DNA from: Seinonella peptonophila
Lineage (GTDB): Bacteria > Bacillota > Bacilli > Thermoactinomycetales > Thermoactinomycetaceae
Assembly: GCF_900129355.1 (NCBI RefSeq)
Contig: NZ_FQVL01000008.1
Location: forward strand, 1 to 64,000
DNA length: 64,000 nt
Direction: 5' to 3'
In this document: in pieces, positions 9,411 through 18,362 of the stretch
How the letters are laid out: each line of letters starts with the position of its first letter
How positions within the stretch are numbered: the stretch's first letter is position 1
The notes under the pieces: model-generated
The model's database searches: none
Seen by the model: the letters and a program-made list of their open reading frames with translations, nothing else
Told to the model about the DNA's origin: nothing
Translations under genes and position numbers: made by a program

Positions 9411-9606
9411 CCTAATATGCCCCCTTAAAGAGTCCTTTCAATACATATTTTATCTTATCTTCACACATATAATATTCCCTGATCTTGATATTTCATAATC
9501 TGATTCGGTTAAATCAGTGAAATCAGTGACATATTAACCCTATGATGACAAACTTAATTGTTATATAATAGCCTCTAGATTTTACATTTACTGAAGGAGT
9601 AAAAAG

Positions 9607-10104
9607 ATGAAGCCCGAACAGCTACAAGAGGAAATCGTTACAATACTACAAGAGAACTCCCGAATTGAAGTACAGCAACTAGCAGATATGTTGGGGGTAA
9701 CAGCACAAGCGGTTGAGAAACAGCTAAAGGAACTTCAAGAAAAACGGATCATTCTTCGTTTTGGCACAGTGGTTAATTGGCAGAAATTAGGGAGGCAAAA
9801 AGTATATGCCCTGATCGATGTGAAAATCACACCACAGCGAGGACATGGTTTTGATGCTTTAGCTAAGCGCATTTATCGCTTTCCAGAGGTTCATAGTGTC
9901 TACGTGATGTCTGGTACATATGACCTTTCCGTTGGTTTAGAAGTCGATTCCTTAGAAGCAGTAGGGCGTTTTGTCACAGAAAAACTCTCTCCCCTTGACT
10001 CGGTTGTAAGTACAACGACGCATTTTGTTTTAAAAAAATATAAAGAAGATGGTGTCATCTTTGATGACCCTGAAAATGATCAACGGTTGGTGATTAGTCC
10101 ATGA
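9607..10104 (+). CDS. alaR: Lrp/AsnC-family regulator, AlaR-like
   Basis: A 165-residue protein with an N-terminal winged-helix (residues about 8-60, VQQLADMLGVTAQAVEKQLKEL) and a C-terminal RAM/AsnC ligand domain (YALIDVKITP...VYVMSGTYDLSVGLE). It is preceded by GAAGGAG 5-6 nt from the ATG. It overlaps the aminotransferase gene by 4 nt (ATGA). The same pair in B. subtilis is yugG-yugH, described as alaR-alaT, in which the regulator activates alanine transaminase. The role here is inferred from that synteny; the domain call is secure. Confidence 0.88.
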   Translation: MKPEQLQEEIVTILQENSRIEVQQLADMLGVTAQAVEKQLKELQEKRIILRFGTVVNWQKLGRQKVYALIDVKITPQRGHGFDALAKRIYRFPEVHSVYVMSGTYDLSVGLEVDSLEAVGRFVTEKLSPLDSVVSTTTHFVLKKYKEDGVIFDDPENDQRLVISP

Positions 10105-11303
10105 ATCTCGAAGATAAAATCTCTCCCATCGTTCGCAACATTCCTCCATCGGGCATTCGACGCTTTTTTGATCTCGCTAATTCAAAACCAAACGCTATAT
10201 CGCTTGGTGTAGGTGAACCCGATTTTGTCACGCCTTGGCATGTAAGAGAGGCAAGTATTGATTCCTTAGAGAAAGGGATGACTTCTTACACATCAAATCG
10301 GGGAACGCCAGAACTTCTTGAGGCAATTTCAGTCTATCTGGAAAAAAGATTCTCCATAACGTATCAAGCAGAATCGGAAATTCTGGTTACATTTGGGGCT
10401 AGTGAAGCGATCGATCTCGCACTGCGTACCATTCTTTCACCTGGAGAAGAAGTCTTAACCCCTGAACCCTGTTATGTCTCCTATACACCCTGTATTCAAC
10501 TAGCAGGCGGTGTACCTGTGCCGGTCACTACACCAGCTAATCGTGGCTTTAAGCTCCAAGCAGAAGATCTAGAGAAAGCGATCACACCTAAGACAAAAGC
10601 AATCATTCTCTGTTATCCAAACAATCCTACTGGAGCCATCATGACCAAACGTGATTGGGAGCCGATTATCCAAGTAATTAAAAAACATGATTTGCTTGTG
10701 ATCTCTGATGAAATCTATGCAGAGCTAACATATGGAGGTCGGGATCATTATTCGATTGCGAGTTTCCCTGAGATGAAAGAACGCACCATTCTCATCAATG
10801 GTTTCTCCAAAGCATTTGCTATGACAGGCTGGAGAATCGGTTATGTAGCCGCACCTGTACCATTATTGAACGGCATGTTAAAAATCCATCAATATACAGC
10901 ACTCTGTGCTTCGATTACTAGCCAAGCAGCCGCTCTTGAAGCTTTAACGAATGGGATGAATGAATGCCGATCGATGGTAGCACAATATGATCGCCGCCGA
11001 CGTCTTGTCGTAAAAGCTTTTCAAGATATGGGACTCACATGCCACGACCCACATGGCGCCTTTTATGTCTTTCCATCGATCCAAGCAACAGGTCTGGATT
11101 CACAAACATTTGCCGAACAACTGTTGATGGAAGAAGAAGTAGCTGTTGTACCTGGAGATGTTTTTGGTCCTAGTGGAGCTGGTCATATTCGTTGCTCCTA
11201 TGCTACATCAATTGAACGGCTTGGTGAAGCATTACAAAGGATTGAACGTTTTGTAAAGCGAAAGCAGAGCCAGCTGCCACTGATTAAAGCTCAGAATCAA
11301 TAA
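10101..11303 (+). CDS. alaT: PLP-dependent aminotransferase, probable alanine transaminase
   Basis: A 400-residue class I/II fold-type I aminotransferase. PLP-binding features are visible: GASEAIDLALR, the CYPNNPTGA stretch, SDEIYAEL (Asp contacting the pyridine nitrogen), the lysine in NGFSKAFAMTGWRIG, and a C-terminal Arg in IRCSYATS that binds the substrate carboxylate. Paired and translationally coupled with the Lrp-type regulator, as in the B. subtilis alaR-alaT unit. Alanine is the likely amino donor or acceptor by synteny; aspartate or aromatic amino acids cannot be excluded from sequence. Confidence 0.88.
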   Translation: MNLEDKISPIVRNIPPSGIRRFFDLANSKPNAISLGVGEPDFVTPWHVREASIDSLEKGMTSYTSNRGTPELLEAISVYLEKRFSITYQAESEILVTFGASEAIDLALRTILSPGEEVLTPEPCYVSYTPCIQLAGGVPVPVTTPANRGFKLQAEDLEKAITPKTKAIILCYPNNPTGAIMTKRDWEPIIQVIKKHDLLVISDEIYAELTYGGRDHYSIASFPEMKERTILINGFSKAFAMTGWRIGYVAAPVPLLNGMLKIHQYTALCASITSQAAALEALTNGMNECRSMVAQYDRRRRLVVKAFQDMGLTCHDPHGAFYVFPSIQATGLDSQTFAEQLLMEEEVAVVPGDVFGPSGAGHIRCSYATSIERLGEALQRIERFVKRKQSQLPLIKAQNQ

Positions 11304-11307
11304 TTCA

Positions 11308-11344
11308 ATTAAACCCTCTGAAGCGTGATGCAACAGAGGGTTCT
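11308..11344 (+). terminator. Probable terminator of alaR-alaT
   Basis: AACCCTCTG and CAGAGGGTT form a 9-bp stem around a 13-nt loop, followed only by CTGTTATAT, so the T tract is weak. It lies just after the alaT stop and could also serve the opposing nuclease gene. Confidence 0.6.
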
Positions 11345-11345
11345 G

Positions 11346-12440
11346 TTATATCACACCATATAAGTTATATAATTGATCAATATGAATATCCAAACCAGCT
11401 TTGCGTAATTCAGCTTTGCGCCGGTTAAATAGCTTCTCAAGTAGCTTTTTCTTATGAAACGTTGCAGAATGATGAATGGCACGGTGGCAATTCGGACAAA
11501 GTGAGATAATATTACTTGGGATGTCTAGTTGATGCACAAACTGGCTTTGGATATGGGTTGGAATCAGATGATGGGCTTCGACATAGTTTTTTCCAGTTAT
11601 ATTTGAGATAAAAGTAAAATGGTTTGGATCAATCTCACACTTGAAATTATTTCTTTGTAATACTTGCTTTGCCATACGAGGATTTCGAACCTCTGTATGA
11701 AATAGATCATCCTGATATGGAAACTTTGGGTACGTTTCTGTTTCAAAGTTGTCCAAACTCTCATAGATCGATAATTGATACTCTAAGTCTCTTCGATCAT
11801 GAAAAGAGGAATCGCTCTCATATAATCTTTTTCCAATCAATTGATCATGAAAAGATTGGACATCCGTATCGTTCAACCGGCCTTTCAATTCGCGATATAC
11901 TCCTAGTAAATTACGCAAATCATTGACAAGTTGATCGTCAGCAGGTATATTTTCCCGTTGATAAAACTTTCCACAGATATGCCCCAGCTCTAACTCTTTA
12001 GCTAATGGATCATCACTCTTTAAATCAATCGAATGGGTGAAATCAGCTAATGGCGAATAGAGTATCCCCTGCCAGGCTGTTGATATTTTTTGGATCATTT
12101 CTAGGTAGTTACCCTGACCTTGATCACGATAAAAGCTCCATCCTTGATTGAAAGATATATAAAACCCACTGAAGTCAGAACAGAAAAGATAAGCGATGTA
12201 ATATCCTTGCCCATCGGATGAAGTAATGGATCGATCAGATATAGTGATTTTGGGGATATATGATCTCCCTTGTTCATCTTCCACGATGAACCCTTTATAA
12301 AAATACTGTTCACGATTTACAAACGCATTGGAAGTCAGTATGTCAGATACATATGTTTGTACAAAATCTTCAAACCAATTATCGGCAGATTTACCATGAG
12401 TTAAAAAACGATCAAATATTCTCTCAAAAATCTCCCTCAT
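11346..12440 (-). CDS. McrB-N-domain HNH endonuclease, probable type IV restriction enzyme
   Basis: A 364-residue protein. The N-terminal half matches the MrcB_N (DUF3578) domain pattern (GYYIAYLFCSDFSGFYISFNQGW), found in McrB-like modified-DNA sensors. The C-terminal part is an HNH nuclease of McrA style: a single cysteine (FKCEID), EAHHLIP with the catalytic histidine, and CPNCHRAIHH. I infer cleavage of DNA with modified bases. The start is the ATG at 12440, 5 nt after GGGGG, not the TTG-type extension upstream. It has no methylase partner, which fits a type IV enzyme. Codon use is like the host. It converges on alaT. Confidence 0.8.
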   Translation of the reverse strand: MREIFERIFDRFLTHGKSADNWFEDFVQTYVSDILTSNAFVNREQYFYKGFIVEDEQGRSYIPKITISDRSITSSDGQGYYIAYLFCSDFSGFYISFNQGWSFYRDQGQGNYLEMIQKISTAWQGILYSPLADFTHSIDLKSDDPLAKELELGHICGKFYQRENIPADDQLVNDLRNLLGVYRELKGRLNDTDVQSFHDQLIGKRLYESDSSFHDRRDLEYQLSIYESLDNFETETYPKFPYQDDLFHTEVRNPRMAKQVLQRNNFKCEIDPNHFTFISNITGKNYVEAHHLIPTHIQSQFVHQLDIPSNIISLCPNCHRAIHHSATFHKKKLLEKLFNRRKAELRKAGLDIHIDQLYNLYGVI

Positions 12441-12827
12441 ATGAACCCCCGAATTTTGATTAACACATTTCATAGCCCAAACTATATAGATGTAAACGAC
12501 AAAAAACATATTTTTCTTTATTTTATTTTACAATAAATGTTCTGTAATCTCAATTTTCTACTAAAATATATCGATATTGTGAAAAATCCACCAAAAAACA
12601 CCAATCCATATGAATGATTTCTCCCTTTGAATCAAGAACAAAGAATTCTTATTTATATCTAGCCACACCATACTTCTACTTGCTTTCCTGAAAAAGTAGT
12701 TCCGAGCTTTAAACTTTTACGGTGGGGTATGGAATTGAGATTGAGTTAGAAGAATAAATGATAAAGGAGTGGAATCTCGGATGAGGCGAGATTTATAACC
12801 AGAATATTCGGGTAATTTATACTCTAC

Positions 12828-12869
12828 TCCCCCTCGCAATGGAGGGGGAAGTTGTGAGCCCAAGCTCAC
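12828..12869 (-). terminator. Tandem hairpins after the GC-rich ABC exporter
   Basis: On the minus strand GTGAGC/GCTCAC (arms 12864-12869 and 12854-12859) overlaps the stop codon, then CCCCCTC/GAGGGGG (12842-12848 and 12829-12835). Neither is followed by a T tract, so they are unusual as terminators and may rather protect the 3' end. The 390 bp between here and the nuclease gene hold no gene I can support. Confidence 0.5.
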
Positions 12870-14854
12870 GAAATGTCATAGATATTACGGTAAGTTTCGT
12901 CCATCCTCCTGAGGACGTTGACGGGGCCCACCGCGACGATGGCGAAAGTGCCTTCATCAACACTTCCCAGGACAATGCCAGTGGCAGTGCCAGGAATGAC
13001 TTTCTCGTCATGCGTCGTGATGACGAATGTGACGCCTAGCCGATCAGTCTCCTGATCCAATCCTTCCATCATCTCCCTTTTGCTCTTGGGATCTAGATTG
13101 GAAGTGATTTCGTCAGCTACCATGATGGGTCGATGCTTTTCTACAGCGATCACCAGGTACATCCTCACAACTGCACGGGCGACTACCGTACGTGTCCGTT
13201 CTCCACCACTAGCCCCTTTCTGATGGAGTTTCGTTTCAGAGAGTCGAACCACCTGTAGAGCCTTCTGGACGATCGCTTGCTTTGCGGACTCTATATCCGC
13301 TTCATCTGGTAGTCCTGCTACTCGCAAAGCTGCGCGAATGATGCGCTCGCTCTTCTCAGGAGGAAACTGCTTGAGCCACAGAAACGGCAGCATGAGGTTG
13401 TCCTCAACGGTACCTGTGACCCAAAATTCATTAGCCTCCTGAGGAATTGGGATGATCGAGTCATTGGGACATTTGATCTCAGACCTATTCACCCACCGGT
13501 TGTCAGATGTACGATATTGAACCTCGCCTCCCAGCAGCTCTTCTGGAGTCAGGTTGCCAGTGATGGCATCGAGGAGTGTTGTCTTGCCACTCCCAGACTC
13601 TCCGATTATGACAAGTGTCGCCCCTGACCGAACAAGCAGCCCTACTGTAGGGTCGATCCGCACTTCAGGCGGGAGAGAACGGTACCTCTTCAGATTCTCG
13701 GCCATAAGTCCCCGAGAAAAGAAGATAGTGGAAGTTGGCGATTGCCTTTCCTCCGCGTCATGCTCAGTAGAACGCTCCACTCGGAAGGGGGCAGGAACTC
13801 GAAAATCGGTAGACTCTGCTATCACCTCCATACCCGTTGGTGTGCTCGGTAGGCTCCTTGCTGTTCCGAAGTGCGTTAGCTGTCCCCAGAGATTTCCTTT
13901 CAAGTTACGGAAGACCTGAAGAGAAGTGTAGGTGACTAACATACTGGTGTACAGGAGTCCGTAAAGCATAACCAGCATGCCTGGGTGCAGGTTATCCCGC
14001 AATACTTCGAGCAAACTCCAAGACACGGTAATGAATACAGGCAAAAGCCGGCCGACTCCTGTGCAGAGAATACTGGGCAGGAGATACTTAAACTGAAGCC
14101 TGATCGCCTTTTGATGAAGCTGTTCCTGCTCGTTTCGCTTTACCTTAAGTGTGCCCATCGTTTGATGGACTTTGATCGATTTTACGATTTCGTTGAAGTG
14201 ACTGTTTTTCTCGTTTTCGATCCTTTTCTGTTCGTTAGCCAGTTTTCGATCCACCCACACCTGGATCGGTGTGAGAGCGAATATGGAGACGACCCCTAGC
14301 ACCGCAATGCATAGGTACTTTAGCCCAAACGCCCAACCGATCACCACCATCTGTCCGAGGATGATGATGGCTCCGTTGAAAATGTTGGGGTAATCGGTTG
14401 CATAGGCTCTAGTAAGGGAAGACACCATGTTGTGAGTCGTGGGACCAAAACGCTCATGGAATCTTGCCAGGCTGTTACGAGTGGCAGCAGAGATGGAATC
14501 AAACACCCGAATGAACAGGTACTGATCCATGTGTGCAGCCAGAGGCTTCAGCGTTGCATAGAACGCAAGCATCAGCCAGTTTTGAGTCAGGACGACTCCC
14601 GTGATCGCAAGCACTGCAGTGGAAGTCTGGTTTTTGACCAGCTGTCCACGAGAGACTTCAATCAGTGCAGCAGCCACAGCTTCGATCACAGTCATCATCA
14701 ACACTGTGATAAAAAGCCTTTTATTTGCATTGATGGAGCTTTTTACCTCTTTAGTTGCACTGGTGACGGCCTGCTCGTCGTCTCTCTCGTCTACTTTGTT
14801 GTTTTTCAGGACTGTTTCTTTGATTTTATGAAACAGTCCAAACAATCGTGGCAC
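12866..14854 (-). CDS. GC-rich stand-alone ABC exporter (membrane plus ATPase fusion), copy 1
   Basis: A 662-residue half-transporter. The membrane domain (residues about 40-330) has about six segments; the ATPase has Walker A GESGSGKTT (418-426), a Q-loop (IPIPQEANEF), a weak signature GASGGER (547-552), Walker B PIMVADE (576-582) and an H-loop TTHDE. It should act as a homodimer or with a partner. I choose GTG at 14854 because AAAGGA lies 6 nt before it; a frame-open GTG 13 codons upstream lacks such spacing. Codons end mostly in G/C, unlike flanking genes. It is paralogous to the exporter at 53418-55310 (shared order FHERFG / RRRFGQ, AFGLKYL / AFGVKYL). Cargo unknown; no peptidase domain. 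Confidence 0.85.
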   Translation of the reverse strand: MPRLFGLFHKIKETVLKNNKVDERDDEQAVTSATKEVKSSINANKRLFITVLMMTVIEAVAAALIEVSRGQLVKNQTSTAVLAITGVVLTQNWLMLAFYATLKPLAAHMDQYLFIRVFDSISAATRNSLARFHERFGPTTHNMVSSLTRAYATDYPNIFNGAIIILGQMVVIGWAFGLKYLCIAVLGVVSIFALTPIQVWVDRKLANEQKRIENEKNSHFNEIVKSIKVHQTMGTLKVKRNEQEQLHQKAIRLQFKYLLPSILCTGVGRLLPVFITVSWSLLEVLRDNLHPGMLVMLYGLLYTSMLVTYTSLQVFRNLKGNLWGQLTHFGTARSLPSTPTGMEVIAESTDFRVPAPFRVERSTEHDAEERQSPTSTIFFSRGLMAENLKRYRSLPPEVRIDPTVGLLVRSGATLVIIGESGSGKTTLLDAITGNLTPEELLGGEVQYRTSDNRWVNRSEIKCPNDSIIPIPQEANEFWVTGTVEDNLMLPFLWLKQFPPEKSERIIRAALRVAGLPDEADIESAKQAIVQKALQVVRLSETKLHQKGASGGERTRTVVARAVVRMYLVIAVEKHRPIMVADEITSNLDPKSKREMMEGLDQETDRLGVTFVITTHDEKVIPGTATGIVLGSVDEGTFAIVAVGPVNVLRRMDETYRNIYDIS

Positions 14855-15278
14855 GAACGTTCCTTTCTGATTGATCCTCGTTGGGTTCCTCACCTCGTAC
14901 TAGGCGCGGCGGCTCCACATGGGAGTCATATTGATGACTAAGACAGTGATTATTTTTATATTACATGATATTTTCTGTTTATAGTGCTCTAATACATGAT
15001 ATGTAAGATCATTTATACAACCATTTGAAACATCGACTACAAATAAACAAGTATTCATCTAACCCACCTTTTTTATAAGAATTTTCTATTTATGATATAA
15101 TAGCGACTCCAATGGAGCCGCTCAGACCAAAGATTAACCTAGTGAACAAGGAGAGAAGTTATCAGCAAAGCTCCATTTTATACACCACTTAGTGAAATAG
15201 TAACTGGATAGCATTTTTCTATCAGGCAAATTGTGTTGGAGCGATGCAGTGAAGCACGACTACGACCGGAATAAATAA
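14855..15278. other. Intergenic region with a possible plus-strand transcript
   Basis: AT-rich DNA between the exporter start and the fadE stop. An extended -10 (TGATATAAT, 15093-15101) points rightward into a segment with a 26-codon ORF (15112-15192, ATG after no clear ribosome site) and a small hairpin CTCC-AAT-GGAG at its start. Any transcript would run antisense into fadE. I see no other gene. On the minus strand, the six-codon frame MWSRRA upstream of the exporter could be a leader, but nothing supports it. Confidence 0.3.
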
Positions 15279-17054
15279 TTATGATCTGCTTTGCACAATA
15301 TATTTTTTTGCCTTTAGAAGCTGCTTGACGATGTTACGTTTCAATTGAAGTTCGTTTTTGGGCTCAATTCGGGTGAGTTTGCGAAGGATGGCGAGTTGGA
15401 CTCGAAGTGTGTCACCTGTAAAGAGAGCAGTTAACGTATGCCGAGCGATTTGTTCTAGTTTTTGCATTCGGTTATAGATCAATGCTTCAGCAAATTGGAG
15501 GTGAGAAGTTGCATTTGGCTTGCTCTGATTTTGTTGCTTGGCAGCGCGGAGTAATGTACTTTCCATTGTGTAGATAGAAAGAGCAATATCTGAAATATCT
15601 CGAATCATTTCCTGTTGCTCTGTCAATTTTGTTCCATATCGTTCAATTGCTTGACCTGCGACAAATAAAAAGAGTAGTTTTGCATGATTGATCTGCTCTT
15701 GTTCGAGTGTGAGGGGCGCTGCTTGTGGATCAGGAAGTGTAGGCATAAGGTTCATCAATTCACTTTGCAGTCCTTGTGCCCTTGCAAAGAAGGGAAGTTC
15801 TCCTTTATTCGCTTTTCGAATCAATGCAGCAGGGATGAGTAAGCGATTAATCTCGTTCGTTCCTTCAAAGATTCGATTAATTCGTGAATCACGGTAATGG
15901 GTCTCTACTTCGTATTCACTCATAAAACCATAGCCACCATGAATCTGTACAGCTTCATCAACCACATAATCAAGCATTTCAGAGCCGACTACTTTGGCAA
16001 TCGAACATTCGATGGCATATTCACCAATCGCTTTGGCAACTTCTTGCCCTTGCTTCTGCTCCACTCCAGATAGTCCCTGATCTAGCACGCCCGCAGTCCG
16101 ATAGACGAGGCTTTCTGTCGCATAAAGCTCAATTGCCATTGTGGCGATTTTTTCTTGAATTAATGGAAAAGAAGCGATAGGCTGTTTAAATTGTTTCCGT
16201 TCCAACGCATATTTGATCGCCAGCTCAAGTACACGCTTTGCTGTTCCTACTGTTCCAGCAGCTAATTTAAATCGTCCCATATTTAATATATTAAACGCGA
16301 TCAAATGCCCTTTTCCCACTTCACCGAGCAAATTTTCTGCAGGCACTTGCGCTTCTTGCAAGATGAGTGTTCTTGTTGAAGAGCCTTTGATCCCCATTTT
16401 GTGCTCTTCAGGCCCTGTACTTACACCGGGGAAATCCTTTTCAACAATAAATGCGGAGAACTTTTCTCCATCCACTTTTGCATAGACAATAAAGAGATCG
16501 GCAAAAGCGGAGTTGGTAATCCATTGTTTTTCACCATTTAATAGATAATGTTTACCATCTTCTTGTAAAACTGCTGTTGTTTTCGCTCCTAATGCATCTG
16601 AACCGGAGCCAGGCTCTGTTAACGCATATGCAGCCAGCTTCTTTCCATTAGCAAGCGCTGGTAGGTATCGCTTTTTTTGTTGTTCAGTACCAAAGAAGAC
16701 GATTGGTAAAGTGCCGATTCCTACATGGGCACCATGTGAAAGTGCAAACGAACGACCTTGCGCCATTTTTTCTGTAATCAGCGTGGAACTCACTTTATCT
16801 AATCCAATCCCCCCATACGCTTCGGGCACGTCGGCTGCTAGCAAGCCAAGTTCACCAGCCTCTTGTAATAAACGAACGGTATGTGAAAAATTTTGTTGTT
16901 CAATCTGTTCAAGCAAGGGAAAAACTTGCTCACGGATAAATTCATCTGTCGTTTTGGCAATCAATTTTTGTTCTTCATTTAAATCTTCTGGTGTAAAAAC
17001 ATCCTCCGGTTGACAAGACTCTAACAAGAAAGCTCCGCCCTTCATTCGCTTCAT
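15279..17054 (-). CDS. fadE: Acyl-CoA dehydrogenase FadE
   Basis: A 591-residue flavoprotein that makes the first double bond in beta-oxidation. The catalytic core covers residues about 20-410: [12 protein letters not shown] and ITNSAFAD (FAD and substrate binding), [43 protein letters not shown], then the catalytic glutamate region ([11 protein letters not shown]). A C-terminal helical extension of about 170 residues is usual in Bacillus FadE. AGGAGG lies before the ATG. Last gene of fadN-fadA-fadE, 16 nt after fadA. Confidence 0.96.
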   Translation of the reverse strand: MKRMKGGAFLLESCQPEDVFTPEDLNEEQKLIAKTTDEFIREQVFPLLEQIEQQNFSHTVRLLQEAGELGLLAADVPEAYGGIGLDKVSSTLITEKMAQGRSFALSHGAHVGIGTLPIVFFGTEQQKKRYLPALANGKKLAAYALTEPGSGSDALGAKTTAVLQEDGKHYLLNGEKQWITNSAFADLFIVYAKVDGEKFSAFIVEKDFPGVSTGPEEHKMGIKGSSTRTLILQEAQVPAENLLGEVGKGHLIAFNILNMGRFKLAAGTVGTAKRVLELAIKYALERKQFKQPIASFPLIQEKIATMAIELYATESLVYRTAGVLDQGLSGVEQKQGQEVAKAIGEYAIECSIAKVVGSEMLDYVVDEAVQIHGGYGFMSEYEVETHYRDSRINRIFEGTNEINRLLIPAALIRKANKGELPFFARAQGLQSELMNLMPTLPDPQAAPLTLEQEQINHAKLLFLFVAGQAIERYGTKLTEQQEMIRDISDIALSIYTMESTLLRAAKQQNQSKPNATSHLQFAEALIYNRMQKLEQIARHTLTALFTGDTLRVQLAILRKLTRIEPKNELQLKRNIVKQLLKAKKYIVQSRS

Positions 17055-17070
17055 TGGTTCATCCTCCTGA

Positions 17071-18252
17071 TTATGACATCATTTCAAATAAACCTGCGGC
17101 GCCCATTCCACCACCGATACACATGGTAACAATTCCATAACGTTGACTTCTTCTTTGCAACTCATTTAACAAAGAGACCGTTAATTTAGTCCCTGTACAA
17201 CCGAGCGGATGCCCAAGCGCGATGGCTCCACCGTTTACATTTACTTTTTGCTCATCCAGATTTAGCTCACGCATAATCGCTAAAGTCTGGGCGGCAAATG
17301 CTTCATTGAGTTCAATTAAATCAATCTGATCAAGTGTTAACCCCGTGTAGCTTAATAACTTTGGAATCGCTGCAACGGGACCGATTCCCATCACTTCTGG
17401 ATCAACACCACCTGTCATAAAGCCGCGAAACTTTGCGATTGGATTACATCCAAGTGATTTTGCCCGCTCTGCTGACATGATCATTACTGCGGCTGCACCA
17501 TCACTTGTTTGCGATGTATTACCAGCCGTTACTGTACCATCCACACGAAATGCAGGTGGAAGCTGGCTTAAACGCTCCCAGTTTGTATCTGAACGTACCC
17601 CTTCATCTACTTGCACAATCGATTCCTTTTCCTGCACCTTTCCTGATGAGTCAAAATACTTCTCTTTTACATGAATAGGAGTAATTTCAACCTCAAAGCG
17701 CTTTTGTTCAAGCGCTTGAGTAGCACGTCGATGACTCTCTACAGCAAAGTGATCCTGATCAGCTCGTGAAATTTGATAACGTTTTGCCACTTCTTCTGCT
17801 GTGTGACCCATCGACATATATACTTGTGGATAGTGATCCATCAAATGTGGATTGGGCGCAATGCGAAATCCACCCATCGGAATCATACTCATACTCTCGA
17901 CCCCTCCTGCGATGATCACATCAGCAAATCCACACATAATTCTTTCCGCTGCCATCGCGATACTTTGCAAGCCAGATGAGCAGTATCGGTTTACAGTAAT
18001 GCCAGGCACTGTAGTCGGCAGACCTGAACGCAAACCCATAATCCGTGCTACATTCATTCCCTGCTCACCTTCCGGAAACGCACACCCGATCACCAGGTCG
18101 TCAATCATATGAGGCTCCACTTGTGGCACGCGTGTTAACAAATCCTGGATCACGGCAGCCCCTAGCTCATCTGGTCTTGTATGACGAAATGCTCCTTTTT
18201 TCGCTTTGCCAACAGCTGTGCGACAACCCGCTACAATTACAGCTTCTTTCAT
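17071..18252 (-). CDS. fadA: Acetyl-CoA acyltransferase (thiolase) FadA
   Basis: A 393-residue thiolase that cleaves 3-ketoacyl-CoA to acetyl-CoA and a shortened acyl-CoA. The nucleophilic cysteine is in [14 protein letters not shown] (about residue 88), the His in ELNEAFAAQ...[14 protein letters not shown], and the acid/base cysteine in [15 protein letters not shown] near the end. Full length. It is the middle gene of the fad operon, 110 bp downstream of fadN and 16 bp before fadE. AAGGAG precedes the ATG. Confidence 0.96.
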   Translation of the reverse strand: MKEAVIVAGCRTAVGKAKKGAFRHTRPDELGAAVIQDLLTRVPQVEPHMIDDLVIGCAFPEGEQGMNVARIMGLRSGLPTTVPGITVNRYCSSGLQSIAMAAERIMCGFADVIIAGGVESMSMIPMGGFRIAPNPHLMDHYPQVYMSMGHTAEEVAKRYQISRADQDHFAVESHRRATQALEQKRFEVEITPIHVKEKYFDSSGKVQEKESIVQVDEGVRSDTNWERLSQLPPAFRVDGTVTAGNTSQTSDGAAAVMIMSAERAKSLGCNPIAKFRGFMTGGVDPEVMGIGPVAAIPKLLSYTGLTLDQIDLIELNEAFAAQTLAIMRELNLDEQKVNVNGGAIALGHPLGCTGTKLTVSLLNELQRRSQRYGIVTMCIGGGMGAAGLFEMMS

Positions 18253-18362
18253 TCCATATCACTCCTTGTTCCTGACTCGCTTTACGAATCGGACAAACAG
18301 TTGCTCATCATCCAACTACAGTCTGTTATAAGTGCATATGGTGCTTAGCTTGTGATTAACTT

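Noticed and set aside
14893..14941. Six-codon leader MWSRRA upstream of exporter 1
   Set aside because: No ribosome site or attenuator structure; short frames like this are expected by chance.
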